Source: Serilophus lunatus (taxonomy: Eukaryota; Chordata; Aves; Passeriformes; Eurylaimidae). From it: a stretch of 64,000 nt of DNA. The notes under the pieces are model-generated. The model was not told the origin of the DNA. It did no database searches and saw nothing but the letters and a program-made list of their open reading frames with translations. This document shows, one piece after another, positions 28,801-39,640 of this stretch. Position 1 is the first letter of the stretch, and each line of letters starts with the position of its first letter. The position numbers and the translations under genes are program-made. The stretch spans positions 156,680 to 220,679 of the forward strand of contig VXBA01001489.1 in the NCBI GenBank assembly GCA_013399895.1, in the 5' to 3' direction.

Positions 28801-31800
28801 TTTTTAGTGTTATAGATTAGCCAGTACTAGTCCACTGCTATGACAATAACTCAGCTCTAATATCCAAGGTTTGATGTTATTAGAATATTCAGCATACATC
28901 TCTCCATGGCCAAATATAATAAAGCTAATGTAATATCAGAAATGCAAAAAAGAAAAAACCCTCTAATCTCTTTATAACAATTACAGGGAGCAAGATCTGT
29001 GGATGTATACTTCCCTGAAGCACAATGGTTTGACTACTATACCGTATGTATTTTTAAGATTAATGGTCTTATATTTTTTAAAATAATTTAAAATGTTACA
29101 ATTCCAGCAAAATAACTTCTGACAATGTTCAGCAGTATTTTTACTTCAGCATCTGTGTTTAGGAGAACAAAAAGTCTACACTAGGCTAGCTGGGAGAGTA
29201 AATTACACAGCTTTCAGTAACATTTTCTATTTTTGGTTTATAAAGCTCTAAAACACATAGAACTTAATTTTCAAAAGCAGCCTAGACATGCATAAAACTG
29301 CCAAGATTTCTTTCTCTCTCCTCCCCCTGTCCCTTATAGTTTGTTTTAATTCTAGTATTGATACAATTTCCTGCATAGAAACAGAGGCAGAAACCTGTGT
29401 CACACTCCTAAGAACATGCTGCAAACCCTTCTGAGCATTCACTTTTGCATATGCAACAATTTTGACAGAAGGCATATTTTGAGCGCAAGGTGAGGCTCCC
29501 CTCAAGAAGATGCATCCAAGAGATGCAGAACAATCTGCTCTGTGGAAAATGCAGGGACTATGACTAGTTTCAGGGGCTATGAGTCTTGACCTTTTGAATA
29601 CCATCTCCAGGACTCCATTTCCAAAAGTGTTCAGTTTCAAGCTAAGTACGCTCTGCTATAATCTGCAGGCTAAGACTAGCTTTGGCTCAGGAGCAGTTAA
29701 GCTGATGCTAAGAGCTTTCAGAAATGTGAGCCTAGGATCATCAGGCTGTTGATAACTACCCAGACAGACTTCTGGCAGAAGAGCAGACAGAACAGAAATG
29801 CTCTTAGAGGAAGTGCAGACTTATTTTTAAAGACGTTTGGTCGTTTTAAGCTTTTGGCTGGTGTCCTCAGCTGGATGTTTGTCCAACTCTTTCCCTTTTC
29901 TCTTTTTGTCAGATTGTGATGCTGCAAAGTTGAGCATTTAATTACACTCCCCTTGTTATGGCTCCCTCTGAGTCCCCTTGATGGGCTGGGCACAGAGACA
30001 GCAGCTGCAGTGCTCCTTGCCCTCCCTATGTGCATGTACACATAGGCATTAGCATTGCTCATCTCCCAGCATTTGGCACGTACCTGCCATACACACGGTA
30101 CTTATCCAAAGCCAAGGTTGGGTACTTGCCATAAATTATAATTATCATTTACAGAGGGCAAGAGCAAAGCCTTCCTGTTATTTACTCGGTACATAAGTCT
30201 TGCCTACACCTGGTTTTGAGACACTAAACCAGAAAGGGATGAGCAGAGAACTTCATGCTGATTGTCTACATACACACACAAATTTCACTCACTGAGTGCT
30301 GTAATTACTCTTTGAAAGGGGAAGAATTGTCCTTACAAGAGAAGAAAATCTACAGTTTACATTGCCAAACGATTATGATTCACTCACCTTAAACTTAAGT
30401 GTAATAGGCTCCATATGTATAAAGACAGGAGACAAAAGTTTCTTTTCCTTTTTGCTGAGTCTCTTGATGAGGGCTTTTATTTCTTCAGCATGTGGAATAA
30501 TGGTACCACTTTTAAAGACCATTTGCTGTCTTTCATTCATGATGCTTTTATCTCATGCGTATGCATAACTGCAGGGGCTAGATCCTCTTTCATGTTAAAA
30601 AAGAAACTGGAATAATACTGCTGAAATCCACATTTTAACATGTTTTTTCATGGTTGTAATTGAGATGAAAATGTACTCCACGGTCTCTTTTTCAGTGGTA
30701 TATATGTATAGTGCCTGGATTTGCTTTTTTTTAACTGCATTAATTTTTGTGGTAGGGTCTTAAAGTGCCAAGTGCTTGGAAGAAGAACTATGCTACTGTG
30801 TCTGCCCCGCTGAGTAAGATCCCTCTGTTCATCCGTGGAGGGTACATTCTGCCAGAACAGGCACCAGCCACAACCACTACAAAGAGGTAACGTCATCTAT
30901 GTTCATCACCAGGCAACCACAGTCTGGGGCAGACCCACAGACAGTCAAAAAAAAAAAATCAAAAGAAAGTGTAGAAGAGAGACTATCTACAGCTCCCAGC
31001 TGTCTTCTCGGGTGATAAGTGAAGTATTTTTATATCACTGTTCACTCCATTTCATTAGAAGAAATCACCCCAGAGATGACCTGCACCACTGTTTGCACAG
31101 CTGAAGCCTACTCCTGACTGTAGTTATGCTTAGAAAAGCTTTTGCATCTCTTACTGCCTGCTGTCAGTCATTCAAAGGAAATGTATGGAAAGGAAAACGC
31201 AAAGCTCTTTTCCTTGTGTGAATTTATCAAATGCTGTAAACAAGGTGGAAAAGCTCAAATCTCTTTTGAGGAAAATTATTTCCCCATGCCAATGTATAAT
31301 ATACTGGTCTCAAGTGTGAACCATGCTCAGAAGCTAATCTGGGTAGGAAAGGGAGGGGACAGCACTGTGCAGCAATCAATCCACACTGTAATAAGGTAGC
31401 AGTGGGGACCAGTTGACTCCCAGACTATACAGTTGTCATACATTAAGGCCACAAAGGTAGAGAAAACTTGTCCACATGAGCGCTCAAGAGGTGGGAATTT
31501 TACATTTCAGTGGGACAAGGCAAGACAAAGTCTTTGTCTTCACTTCAGGAGTCCTGTTGGTGAACATTGTTGTCTTTCACGGGAGTTAATTGTGTTCAGA
31601 AGTTTTTGCTGAATTACTTAGGAGGGACAGTGCCCTCACGTTTGTACTGACACTTCTCAATGTTTGTCAACAGCCGTCTGAATCCATTTGGACTCATTAT
31701 TGCCCTGGATGAACAAGGAGAAGCTTCTGGCTCTCTTTTCTGGGATGACGGTGATTCCATTGGTAAGCAGTGTCTATATACAGGGCTCTCCTCAGACTGG

Positions 31801-34800
31801 CTTTTCAGAACTATAATGGCACTGGCTCTTGCTAGAAATAGCTGGAGAACCGACCGCAAGTTGAGCATTACAAAAGTGAAGAGCAGATTGCTCTTGCAGT
31901 CAGCATTTTGATGTGAGAAAGTTGTGACACTGGGGACATCTGGTCTGCTAGAGAGGACAACCTCTAATGTTATGTTCCTCTGTGGTCAACCTAAGACTAG
32001 AGGAAGAGATTAAGTAGCCCACAAATCATCTTAGTCTGACTTTAGCCACTTGCTGTGATTAATGTGAACTATTTATGGATTTTGCTACCTGTTTCTATAC
32101 CAATCCTCCTTGCTTTGTGTTTTGACAGATACCATTGAAAAGGAGAACTACTTCTTGGCTAAATATACATTCAGCAAAGTAAGTAGCAACATGTGGGGTA
32201 CCTTCTTACATACAGGTAGCTGTATTTTAGTGTAGCAATTTTAAGATGCTGATGTCTAACTTTTTTCTCAAAGGCTTTTTTTCTTCTAGCTCAGCCTTTA
32301 AACATGGTAAACTACCTAAAGCTTTCATTTACAGCTAGCTACAAAATAGTCTAGCTATGATGCTGCAGTTTTGCTTTTGATCCATTGAGTATCATAGTAA
32401 GACACATCATTAATGTCCCTGCTGTGATGCGAATCTGAAAATACATTTTTCAGCTTTTTTTTCTTTTTTATTCCTTAGTGTCAGCTTTTAGATATGAGAG
32501 ACCTTTTTCTTGTCTGCCTTCTGGTGAACACTTTCAGTCTGATGGGTGGGAGGAGGCTACTTTCCTCTCTTCAGGATGTCTCATCAACTTTTTTAACTTT
32601 GGTCTCTTGAAGTTTTTGTTTTGTGGCACAGAGAATTATATAGTCTCAATTCTTTAGCTTGCATTTCCTTGCTTGACAGCATAGAGACTGCTCCCATGGT
32701 TGGCCTCCTGTAGAGCAATTCAGCATGCTGCTGGCAACCCACAGTGCTGATCAGATGTTCTGTGCAGCACTGGAATAGATCAGCACAGGGTCAGTGCACT
32801 AATGCCTTTCACACAGTGCTCACTTCTGCGCAGCCGTGTCCTGAGAAAGCCCGATAGGAAAAAACAACAGTCTAGGCTTCAGTTCAGAAAAACGTTGTAA
32901 AATAAATCTGCTATAAGCTCACTAAGCATATGATAGTAAGTTGTGGGAGTTACTGTAAAAAAACCTTAGTCAACTTCAATAATCTATACATATTATATCT
33001 GCAATTCTAGCATTTGGTAAGAAATAGGATATTGCATGTAGAGTAGCATGGTTTGGTCCCCAGCCATCTGAACATGAGCCAGTAGTTTGCCCAGGTGGCC
33101 AAAAGGGCCAATGGCATCCTGGCTTGTGTCACCAATAGTGGACCAGCAGGACCAGGGCAGTGATTGTTCCCCTGTACTTGGCACCTCAAATCCTGTGTCC
33201 AGAGAAGGGCAGCGGAGCTGATGAAGGGTCTGAAGCTGAGGGAGCTGGGGATGTTTGGCCTGGAGAAAAGATGACTCAGAGGAGAGACCTTGTCACTCTC
33301 TACAACTGCCTGAAAGGAGATTGTAGAGAGGTGGGTGTTGGTCTCTTCTCTCAAGTAAAAAGTGATAGGGCCAGAGGCCTCAAGTTGCACCAGGGGAGGT
33401 TTAGGTTGAACATTAGGAAAAATATCTTCATAAAAAGGGTTATCCAGTCCTGAAACAGGCTGCCCAGAGGTGTGGTGGAGTCACCATCCCTGGAGGTATT
33501 TAAAAGATATATAGATGTGGCCCATAGGGACATGGTTTAGTGATGGATTTGGCAGTGCTGGGTTAACAGTTGGACTTGACAACCTTAAAGGTATTTTCCA
33601 ACCTAAATTGGTTTCCTAAATACATTCTTAAAAGCCCAAAAGTAGTCTACAGAAAATATTGAAAAGAATAAAACCATGTTAACACCTATTGTGATATTGC
33701 TCTTAGAAGGTCTGTCTTCCAGAAGCAAGAGCAAACTAGGGCAAGCTGATGGGTTTTATTATGTAGCCTAGTATATTTCTGAGATGTTTTCTTGGAACTA
33801 ATACCACATGCATAGACTTTAAATTTAATTTTTAACTTATTCTCTTCTTGATTTATTAAAGAAAAAAAATCCTTCAAAAAAAGGAAGAAAAATCACTTTG
33901 GTTTTCTGTAGTCTGTGTGTAGTAATTTATTGCAAGAAGGCTACAGAAAAACAATATCCAGTTTTATATTAAATTCTGAACTGTGCAAATTAGATTGTTG
34001 ATTCTCTGGCACTTCTATTTCTCGTTGCTCATATTTGACTTCTGCCTGTAAATCCATGACTGAATTCCCTATCTGCATTCCAATAATCTTTAATGTTGAT
34101 TTTTTATTACGTGTTTATAAAGAAAATAGTCCCTCTCAAATAGCAAATTGTAGAGGTATGAGAAATGTATGAAAGTCTTAATATTTGTTGCACATTTCTA
34201 TATTCATGAAAAAATGTGGATGAATATTTTAATCACACCTAGTTTTGGAAGAACATACAAGCTTTATTCCCTGAAAGTTTTGCTGATAAGGACATTGCAG
34301 CATTTATTGTGAACACAGCACAGGGCACTGTAAAGCAACAGCTACAGGATTAAATTCTCTAATTCATACTTTCATTTAAACAACCAAGAAGCATAAAAAA
34401 GAACTCAAGACTAGTGCAGGCACTTGAATCTCAGAGAAGGATTCAAGCTTCTGCTTTCTGATGTGTCTGTGGTTGGCATTTTAATTCATGTGACATCTCC
34501 CTTTTGACAAGCATAGAGACTAAGTGACCTAAGACAAAGTGCCCCCTTATATGAAGCCTTCCAGTCTGGAAAAATAAGTGATAGACATGTAAGATCTGCT
34601 GTACTTCATGAGCAGGGAGGTCCTCCTCCCCAGGGGTGGCAGACAAGGCAGATGTTCTCAGCCTCTGCTCTCTAAGTGAGTCTACGCTACACTAAAGGAA
34701 TGATGATGGAAAGGTTTGCCCAATGAAATGGGAGCTTCTGGATGGATGCAGTAGTCATTGAGTAACTGAATAGTCTGAAAGCAAGTTCCTCCTAAAACTG

Positions 34801-37800
34801 GTCCTATTTGGGGGCAAAATATAAGTGGGAAAAAAGGTGACATTGATAGGAGCAGAGCTAGACAGTAAGAAAGAAAAATCATGACCCTGCTGCTCAGAGT
34901 ACAGAAGTCCTGGTTTCTGACCTCATATCTAGGCCTTCATTTTCCTGTTCATTTATTGGGCTTTGACTGATATACTTAAGTTTCCTCTGTCAGTTGAGAA
35001 CTCGTGACTTTTCTGAGTAATTGCCTTAATCAATAGATACCTGGTGAGGAGGGGATCACTCATTCCCTGGGACCATCACCTTTCTGTTTTCCCAAGACCT
35101 CCAGTTCTAGACCTTGGTCAGAGAAAATGGCATCTATGGAAGACTCCTGTCTCAGGGCCTCAGAGCTTGAGGATAACCTTATTAATACAGCTGTGATCAC
35201 CGAGTTCAACATCACACTGTGCTTACTGGGTCTGTGCGGCCAGCTGAAGCTGGCTGTCCTGTTTAGCCACACTTGAGACAGCAAAAAACCACCACAGGGA
35301 AGTGGTCTCTCTATACTGAACCTCTCTCTGTGCTGGAGCTCTGCCACTGGGGAGAAGACACCACATAGAAGTACCCTAACAAATTCTCCAGAGGCTTTTA
35401 GAGGCCTCTTCCCATTTGCTGAATAACAGCCAACATTCCTTATTGAGGCAATTTAAAATAGCATGCTTAGGGCTATGCACCTGTTTTTAGCGTGGATGCC
35501 CGAAATAAGCAGTCTAAGCACAGGCCTAAGTTAAATACTGTGATCTAGCTTCTGCTCTCCTCTTACCATGCACCACTGAAATAACATAAGCTAATTTATG
35601 CAAAAGGTTCCATCATAGGTTTCTCCTTGGCATATATTTAAAAAGTCATGATTGCATAGCAATCCATCATTTCCTGAGCAGTGTAATTCATCTTTATTTC
35701 CTTAACTTTGATCACATAACAAATGCGATGATTCCTCTACATTGCATGTATGGGCAATTACTGTCACTGGTGATCCAAACAAATTAGTTTAATGACTTTG
35801 TATGTCCTCTTGGACATAAATCCCTCTAAATATGGGATGTATAGCAAATAAGAAGTAAAACAAACAAAACTCTGTAGACATACAATGTTCCTTCAGTCTC
35901 CTTGAAGCTGGGACATATATAATAGAGATTTCTAGCAGGATATAGTACGTGAAATAGAGACAAAATATCTAGCAGCTGATGTTTTTGGAAGATGCTAATG
36001 ATTTAAAGCAGTTAGTTTTGGATGTTAATTAATCTGCCTTAAGGTCACTAATTGAATCTCTGTATCTGGATTTTGGTTTTGCATATGCCACTGTACTTTG
36101 TAATGGGTACAAGAACAAAATTTACATTGATTACAAGTAATCTCCAAGCAGATTTCAATCTACAAACAGAAAAACATGTCCAAGAAGATTCCAAACGAAT
36201 GTTGTAAATCCTATTTTTTTTCTTACTTTCTTAGTTAATAATCATACATGGAACTTTGTTCAAGTGCAAATTGATTTGACTTCAGTGTCTACATTGGAAG
36301 ACATTATGTGCGCTCATTGACAAGGATTAGATCTTGTAAGAGTGTGCAGTAAGCCACCTCTAAAGAGTTGTGGTCCTAACATTTTCTTTGTGGCTTTTTC
36401 CAGGGAAGCCTGAAGACAGAAATACTGAAAAACGGCTACCGTGGAGCTGACACTCTGAAGTACAACAAAATTACAATTCTTGGCCTGAAACTGAGACCTC
36501 AAGCTGTTGCTGTGAATGGAAGATCCATCCACGGAGATGCCTTCTCTTTTGAGATGAATGGGGTAGGTGCTGAACTGAGTAGTTAAGAAAAAACTTGGGT
36601 AAAGGAGGGTGAAGAACATTGAAGGGGGGATGAAGTCAGTGAAGAACAGGGACAGTTTCTCATCCATACCCCTTTGCATTTCCAAGTATAACCAGAGACC
36701 AATTTCTGATACAACAGTCCGAGATTTAGAGGAGAAATAAAAAAACCCCAAAAAACAAAAACAAAAGCAAGAGCTCTTTCAGGAAACCTTAATCTTGGCT
36801 ATTATATATACGCTCTCTTTTACTTAATGTCTGCCACATATTCAATTTTTTAAACTAATGAAATACTGAAAAGAAGATACAGCTCCATGAGCTGGAAGCA
36901 ATGTTCACAGTTTTATAGGCATTCCTATTATTCTGATAAAATGAGAATACTTGTTAAAGTTTTTTTATCCACTTTTGAAAAGAAGTGGTGTAGATCTTTT
37001 CTCACAAGTACTTGGTCTCCAAAAATTATTCTGGTGTAATTGGTTCTAAAGAGCATCTTCTTATCTTCTGAGGAGATATAGTTTCAGCGTTTTGAAATGC
37101 TCAGGCTCAGCATCTGAAATCAAAATGCATGATTTCGTTTGTGCAGTGCTCCTCTGGCATCTACAAGGAGACATTCCAGAGGGGATGTACTGAACATCCC
37201 TAATAAACTCCTAAGGTGCAACAGCCTTTGTGGTTCCAATTTTCTTTTGCACAGGAGTATAGGCAAAAGCAGCAACATCAAGCAAACTTACTTTCCTCTG
37301 GTCACTTGTCCTATATCTGTCATCACACACCAAGCCGCAGTGGGCTGTGCACACTTTGTATAAGGTGTGGTACTCTCATCTCAGCACTGATCTGCATCTA
37401 GGGATCTCTTGGAATTAACACTGCAAAATGCCATTGTTCAGTGAAAGATAATTGAGGCAACAATTAGTGGATGTCACATCTTAGGTTTCTCTAGCTACTT
37501 GACTTAATGATTTGAGTTTAATTTGTAAGCACAGTGATCCCCATTATACATACTTGGTAATAACATTTATTTTATTGAAGGAATCTGTAAAGGAAGAAAA
37601 TTGCTGAGAATAAATTTCTTCCTTGGAGAATTGTAAAAATCTCACTTTCAGAGACGATGTCATAAATAAGTATAACCAATATTGCCTCAAGGGAAGACAT
37701 TGTCTAACAGCCAAAATGCCTTTAAACAAGCAAAAAGCAACATAAATGTGGCAGGGTAAAGAAAGTATTCCACTGAGATGTGGTTGAAGGTACCAATTAC

Positions 37801-39455
37801 AGAAATCTAGAAGATAACTGCATACTAACAGCATTACACAGAAAGATGATTTAAAAAGGCTAAAAAGCTTGTCACAAGAATCTAATTTAATATTTGATTT
37901 AAGAACAAAAGATGATCTTGGTGACTTAAGATTTACTTCAAATGCTGGGAAACAAACCACCAAGCCACTGTAATAGGGGTCCAAAACTGCAGAAAATTTA
38001 CAATTTTTATACCAGCTAAATATATTCCACTCACACTTCTATGAGACTCAGTCAAAACTCTCCCACTATCCCTAAACAGATGTTACAATGCCACTACCTA
38101 TAATCCTCTCATGTTTGATTCTAATAAAAAATATAAAAAAGATCACTAGCACCTTGGGTTTAGATCTTGAAAACTTACAACTCATATAATAAAAAAATAA
38201 AATGTAAAGGGCAAATTTGCTGCTTTCTTACAGGCTTAATGAGATTGCTTACTGTATAATAGTTTAACAAGCAGAGACCATGCTATTTGAAGGGATATAG
38301 TAGAAAGTAACTTCTACCATATTGCTTTTGCTTTACAGACAGCAAATTTACCTAATAGCAGTGCTTGAGTGCTTATTGTGCCATATTTATTTGTATATAA
38401 ATAGAAACAGGTTGCTTAGTAATAAGATACTTCTTCCTCTCAGATTCACGCAGTGCTACTCTGATCTGACATTTGCAGTATCACAGAATCTTCCTATTAT
38501 TAGGAGTCTGTTATGGTTTTTTAACTCCAGGGTATTGTGCCCTAAGGAACTGTACAGGTACTGTAAATGCAGCAGGGATATGAGAAAGGCATGTTTGTTG
38601 ACCAGGCTTGTGCTGACAACAAAACGACCTGGGCCTAGGAAGGTTCTTTTTATTACACTTGCATCCTCTGCTGGGAAGTGCAGAGAGGTTCCCAAAATCC
38701 ATAGCTCCCAATGTCCATGTGGTATCACAGTCTGGAGTAGCCTGTCTGGCTGCTTGGCACTTTTGGGTTAGTGTTTGGATGGGGTTGTGGTACATTTTTT
38801 TCTGGATTTTTCCTTGTACTTGAATAAAAGGCAAATTATTCAAGAAGTGGAATTCCAGCTTACTTGGTAGTGATAGAGAACTGTTTCTGATGAAAGATGA
38901 AAATATTAGATACTTGGAAGAAGTGATCTAAGTAAGCATAGACAGTCAGAGTAATGTAACACGAATTTGTGGATTGACAAAGAAATAGCTAAGGCGTGTG
39001 AATGGATATCGTGCATTTTAACACATTATTCTGAAAATTCTGAAACCTAAAGATAAAACTGATGAAGTACTGAAAATGGAAATTACATGAGTAATGCAAA
39101 ATACATAAAATTTAGCACTGAACAGAGAGAGAGCAGGACAGGTATTTATAATTTAGTATTTAATTCATGTTATTAACTAATTTTAAGCTGTTCCTGAATT
39201 TCTAAAAGGGATGTTGAGTTGGACACAGCAGTAGAAAGATGCATAATGCCATCAAGTCAGTCTCACCTACCAGAAATATGTTAAGAAAATCTTAAAGGTC
39301 TAAATTCAAGTTTCACTTCTTAGTCTCTATTTTGAGATGGTCTTTTTTTTTTACATTAACATAACATTGGTTTTTATTTTGTCTCTTTTTCACAGAAACT
39401 GACTTTGCGGATTTCTGCTCCACTTACTCAGGAACTCAACATTAAGTTTTACTAG
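4719..39455 (+). CDS. GH31 alpha-glucosidase (MGAM/SI/GAA-like), 3' part, 16 exons
   Basis: Exo-acting alpha-glucosidase that should release glucose from the non-reducing ends of maltose or related alpha-glucosides by a retaining mechanism. Exons: 4719-4844, 5812-5943, 11527-11640, 11755-11871, 11963-12047, 15590-15707, 18863-19031, 19549-19665, 22245-22393, 26396-26480, 28987-29043, 30756-30886, 31674-31762, 32129-32178, 36404-36562, 39396-39455. They join in frame into 585 residues plus stop. Family marks: DIDYM at residues 48-52, nucleophile D164 in WIDMNEPSNF, acid/base D262 in HWLGDN, GADICGF at 289-295, RNHN at 318-321, RGGYILP and LFWDDG in the C-terminal beta domains. Complete single-unit relatives are roughly 870-950 residues, so about one third (signal or anchor, trefoil, N-terminal beta domain) is missing to the left. 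No second GH31 unit follows. It could be a lysosomal alpha-glucosidase-like or intestinal maltase-like paralogue, or the C-terminal half of a duplicated protein. The family is certain; the orthologue is not. Confidence 0.95.
5334..5785 (-). repeat. CR1 LINE fragment in intron 1
   Basis: Begins with 'tcatagaatataattgtgtt', the reverse complement of a CR1 3' end, and continues through the reverse transcriptase C-terminus. The minus strand at 5546-5785 encodes LLEKVQRRAIKMIRGPEQLS then YEDRLRELFSLEKERLQMD, a typical CR1 ORF2 tail, with disruptions. It stops about 25 bp before the acceptor of exon b. Confidence 0.92.
5812..5943 (+). CDS. GH31 exon b (residues 43-86)
   Basis: 132 bp, phase 0, acceptor gcttag, donor gtaagt. 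Carries DVQHFDIDYMERRLDFTYD; the DIDYM aspartate lines the substrate pocket in this family. The MERRLDFT wording resembles both N- and C-terminal subunits of SI/MGAM. A CR1 fragment ends only about 25 bp before the acceptor. Confidence 0.95.
7889..8210 (-). repeat. CR1 LINE fragment in intron 2
   Basis: 'cagaatcagtgaggttggaa' and 'gacctctgagatcattgagt' mark a CR1 3' end read on the minus strand. The minus-strand frame carries LELVQRRATRMMKGLQHKS, a CR1 ORF2 piece. The 3' non-coding part joins directly to the tail of ORF2, suggesting an internal deletion. Confidence 0.88.
8333..8372. repeat. AT-rich simple repeat (TA/TTTA)
   Basis: Alternating ta followed by tttatttatttatt in intron 2. Confidence 0.8.
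11527..11640 (+). CDS. GH31 exon c (residues 87-124)
   Basis: 114 bp, phase 0, acceptor tttcag, donor gtgggg (a weaker donor than its neighbours). Begins DPFIAKDEEPG and ends VNNSDGVTPAVGE, matching the barrel loop region of N-terminal SI/MGAM units. NNS is a possible N-glycosylation site. Confidence 0.93.
11755..11871 (+). CDS. GH31 exon d (residues 125-163)
   Basis: 117 bp, phase 0, acceptor ccctag, donor gtatgt. Encodes AWPPGKSVFPDYTNPRTVEW and ends at YDGIWI, directly before the nucleophile. It lacks the insertion that I recall ahead of the FPDF motif in the C-terminal units of mammalian SI and MGAM. Confidence 0.95.
11904..11925 (+). repeat. A22 homopolymer in a 91-bp intron
   Basis: Twenty-two consecutive A lie between the donor at 11872 and the acceptor at 11961-11962. 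This length is prone to slippage and to sequencing error. Confidence 0.9.
11963..12047 (+). CDS. GH31 exon e with catalytic nucleophile (residues 164-192)
   Basis: 85 bp, acceptor ttaaag, donor gtaagt, ends in phase 1. The first codon (11963-11965) is the nucleophile aspartate of WIDMNEPSNF. The following GCADNEINNPPYIP resembles lysosomal GAA and MGAM at this place. The intron before it is only 91 bp. Confidence 0.95.
12765..12967 (+). repeat. CR1 LINE 3' end in intron 5
   Basis: Reads 'aacaggctccccagggaagc', 'ttgaacttgatgatctttgt' and closes with 'tgtgactctgtgattct', the CR1 3' terminus in the sense direction. Confidence 0.85.
13529..13850 (-). repeat. CR1 LINE 3' end in intron 5
   Basis: Starts 'tcatagaatcacagaatgg', then 'tccaaccacttgacc' and 'ccagggatgatggatccaca', the complement of a CR1 3' end. 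The right-hand limit is approximate. It lies about 560 bp from a second CR1 of opposite orientation. Confidence 0.88.
15590..15707 (+). CDS. GH31 exon f (residues 192-231)
   Basis: 118 bp, acceptor ctcagg with AG at 15588-15589, donor gtgagt. Encodes SDRSLAQKTLCPDSKTYLGE then HYNTHSLFGWSQTEPTF. The FGWSQT wording is like the C-terminal (sucrase/glucoamylase) units, where N-terminal units have YGYSMA. Confidence 0.93.
16770..16792 (+). repeat. (GTTT)n simple repeat
   Basis: Four to five tandem gttt units in intron 6, ending in a T run. Confidence 0.7.
18863..19031 (+). CDS. GH31 exon g with catalytic acid/base (residues 231-287)
   Basis: 169 bp, acceptor ttgcag, donor gtaagt. Holds SRSTFVGSGKHGGHWLGDN; the aspartate codon at 18954-18956 is the expected general acid/base. 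DNFSQW contains an NFS sequon. Ends EFNLFGIPY, as in SI and MGAM. Confidence 0.95.
19549..19665 (+). CDS. GH31 exon h (residues 288-326)
   Basis: 117 bp, phase 0, acceptor ctttag, donor gtaagt. Carries IGADICGF, the ELCLRWMQLGSFYPFSRNHN block and an NTT sequon. The RNHN histidine contacts the substrate in characterised GH31 enzymes. Confidence 0.95.
22245..22393 (+). CDS. GH31 exon i (residues 327-376)
   Basis: 149 bp, acceptor aacag, donor gtgagt, ends in phase 2. Encodes EQDPAVFGAEFARISRATLR, then RYSLLPYLYTLFFESHVHG and VVRSLMHE, the end of the barrel in this family. Confidence 0.94.
24954..24979. repeat. Short direct and inverted repeat
   Basis: The 11-mer tgtatttacaa occurs twice back to back (24958-24968 and 24969-24979), and acattgta / tacaatgt form an 18-bp perfect inverted repeat with a 2-base centre at 24954-24971. 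It lies in intron 9. No function is implied. Confidence 0.7.
26396..26480 (+). CDS. GH31 exon j with GC splice donor (residues 376-404)
   Basis: 85 bp, acceptor acatag. Encodes FTSDQETHGIDTAFLWGPAF then MIAPVLEE. The exon ends GAAGAG followed by gcaagt, so the intron starts with GC. The join to the next exon gives PVLEEGARSVDVYFPEAQW, which fits the family exactly, so the GC donor is well supported. Confidence 0.92.
27906..28040 (-). repeat. CR1 LINE 3' end fragment in intron 10
   Basis: Starts 'tcatagaatcatgaaatcat', followed by 'ggttggaagggaccataaag' and 'gcaacaccttccactagtcc', a short CR1 3' end on the minus strand. Confidence 0.88.
28987..29043 (+). CDS. GH31 exon k (residues 405-423)
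   Basis: 57 bp, phase 0, acceptor ttacag, donor gtatgt. Encodes GARSVDVYFPEAQWFDYYT, the start of the proximal C-terminal beta domain; SI/MGAM C-terminal units have closely similar wording here. Confidence 0.93.
30756..30886 (+). CDS. GH31 exon l (residues 424-467)
   Basis: 131 bp, acceptor ggtag, donor gtaacg, ends in phase 2. Encodes GLKVPSAWKKNYATVSAPLS, then KIPLFIRGGYILPEQAPATT. RGGYI.P is a standard GH31 C-terminal motif. Confidence 0.94.
31674..31762 (+). CDS. GH31 exon m (residues 467-497)
   Basis: 89 bp, acceptor caacag, donor gtaagc, ends in phase 1. Encodes SRLNPFGLIIALDEQGEASG and SLFWDDGDSI. LFWDDG is conserved in SI, MGAM and GAA. Confidence 0.94.
32129..32178 (+). CDS. GH31 exon n (residues 497-513)
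   Basis: 50 bp, acceptor gacag, donor gtaagt. Encodes DTIEKENYFLAKYTFSK; SI and MGAM have the same DT....Y pattern after the LFWDDG motif. Confidence 0.92.
33044..33605 (+). repeat. CR1 LINE 3' fragment in intron 14
   Basis: Long CR1 segment in sense orientation: 'ggccaaaagggccaatggca', 'gaccttgtcactctctacaa', 'ggcctcaagttgcaccaggg', 'gaaacaggctgcccagaggt', ending at the 'caaccttaaaggtattttcc' tail. The open frames across it are CR1 remnants. Confidence 0.92.
36404..36562 (+). CDS. GH31 exon o (residues 514-566)
   Basis: 159 bp, phase 0, acceptor ttccag, donor gtaggt. Encodes the distal beta domain, including KYNKITILGLKLRPQAVAVN. Sequence similarity to relatives is weaker, as is usual for this domain, but the ILG strand and phase agree. 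Confidence 0.9.
39396..39455 (+). CDS. GH31 terminal exon (residues 567-585 and stop)
   Basis: 60 coding bp after acceptor ttcacag, ending NIKFY and TAG at 39453-39455. The end falls where other single or C-terminal GH31 units end. No transmembrane segment, GPI signal or second trefoil follows. Confidence 0.9.
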   Translation, partial: KLTLRISAPLTQELNIKFY

Positions 39456-39640
39456 AATGGTCAGAACACACTGACTTAATTTAACATCACTGGCCCTCAT
39501 CTATTGATGTCACTTTGATTTAAATTTTAAAAAATGAATTAGTCATTAAAACATTGCTTATAGACTTGATGACTGATCTTTTCTTATGTACTACTTGTAA
39601 CTCAGTAGTGTTCAAATAAAATTTTCAGTAGTAGTTAATG
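39456..39640 (+). other. 3' UTR of the GH31 gene
   Basis: Runs from the stop codon to about 20 bp past the AATAAA hexamer. The exact cleavage site is estimated. Confidence 0.7.
39615..39620 (+). terminator. Polyadenylation signal AATAAA
   Basis: Canonical hexamer about 160 bp after the stop codon, and the first canonical one there. Further AT-rich hexamers lie near 40.1 kb and could serve as distal sites. Confidence 0.7.

Noticed and set aside
33160..33453. 97-codon plus-strand frame
   Set aside because: It lies entirely within the CR1 copy of intron 14.
36314..36751. 145-codon minus-strand frame
   Set aside because: It overlaps GH31 exon o on the opposite strand and is its shadow.
37544..37984. 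146-codon minus-strand frame in intron 15
   Set aside because: No recognisable domain or splice context; T-rich minus strand gives a cysteine/leucine/phenylalanine-rich chance product.
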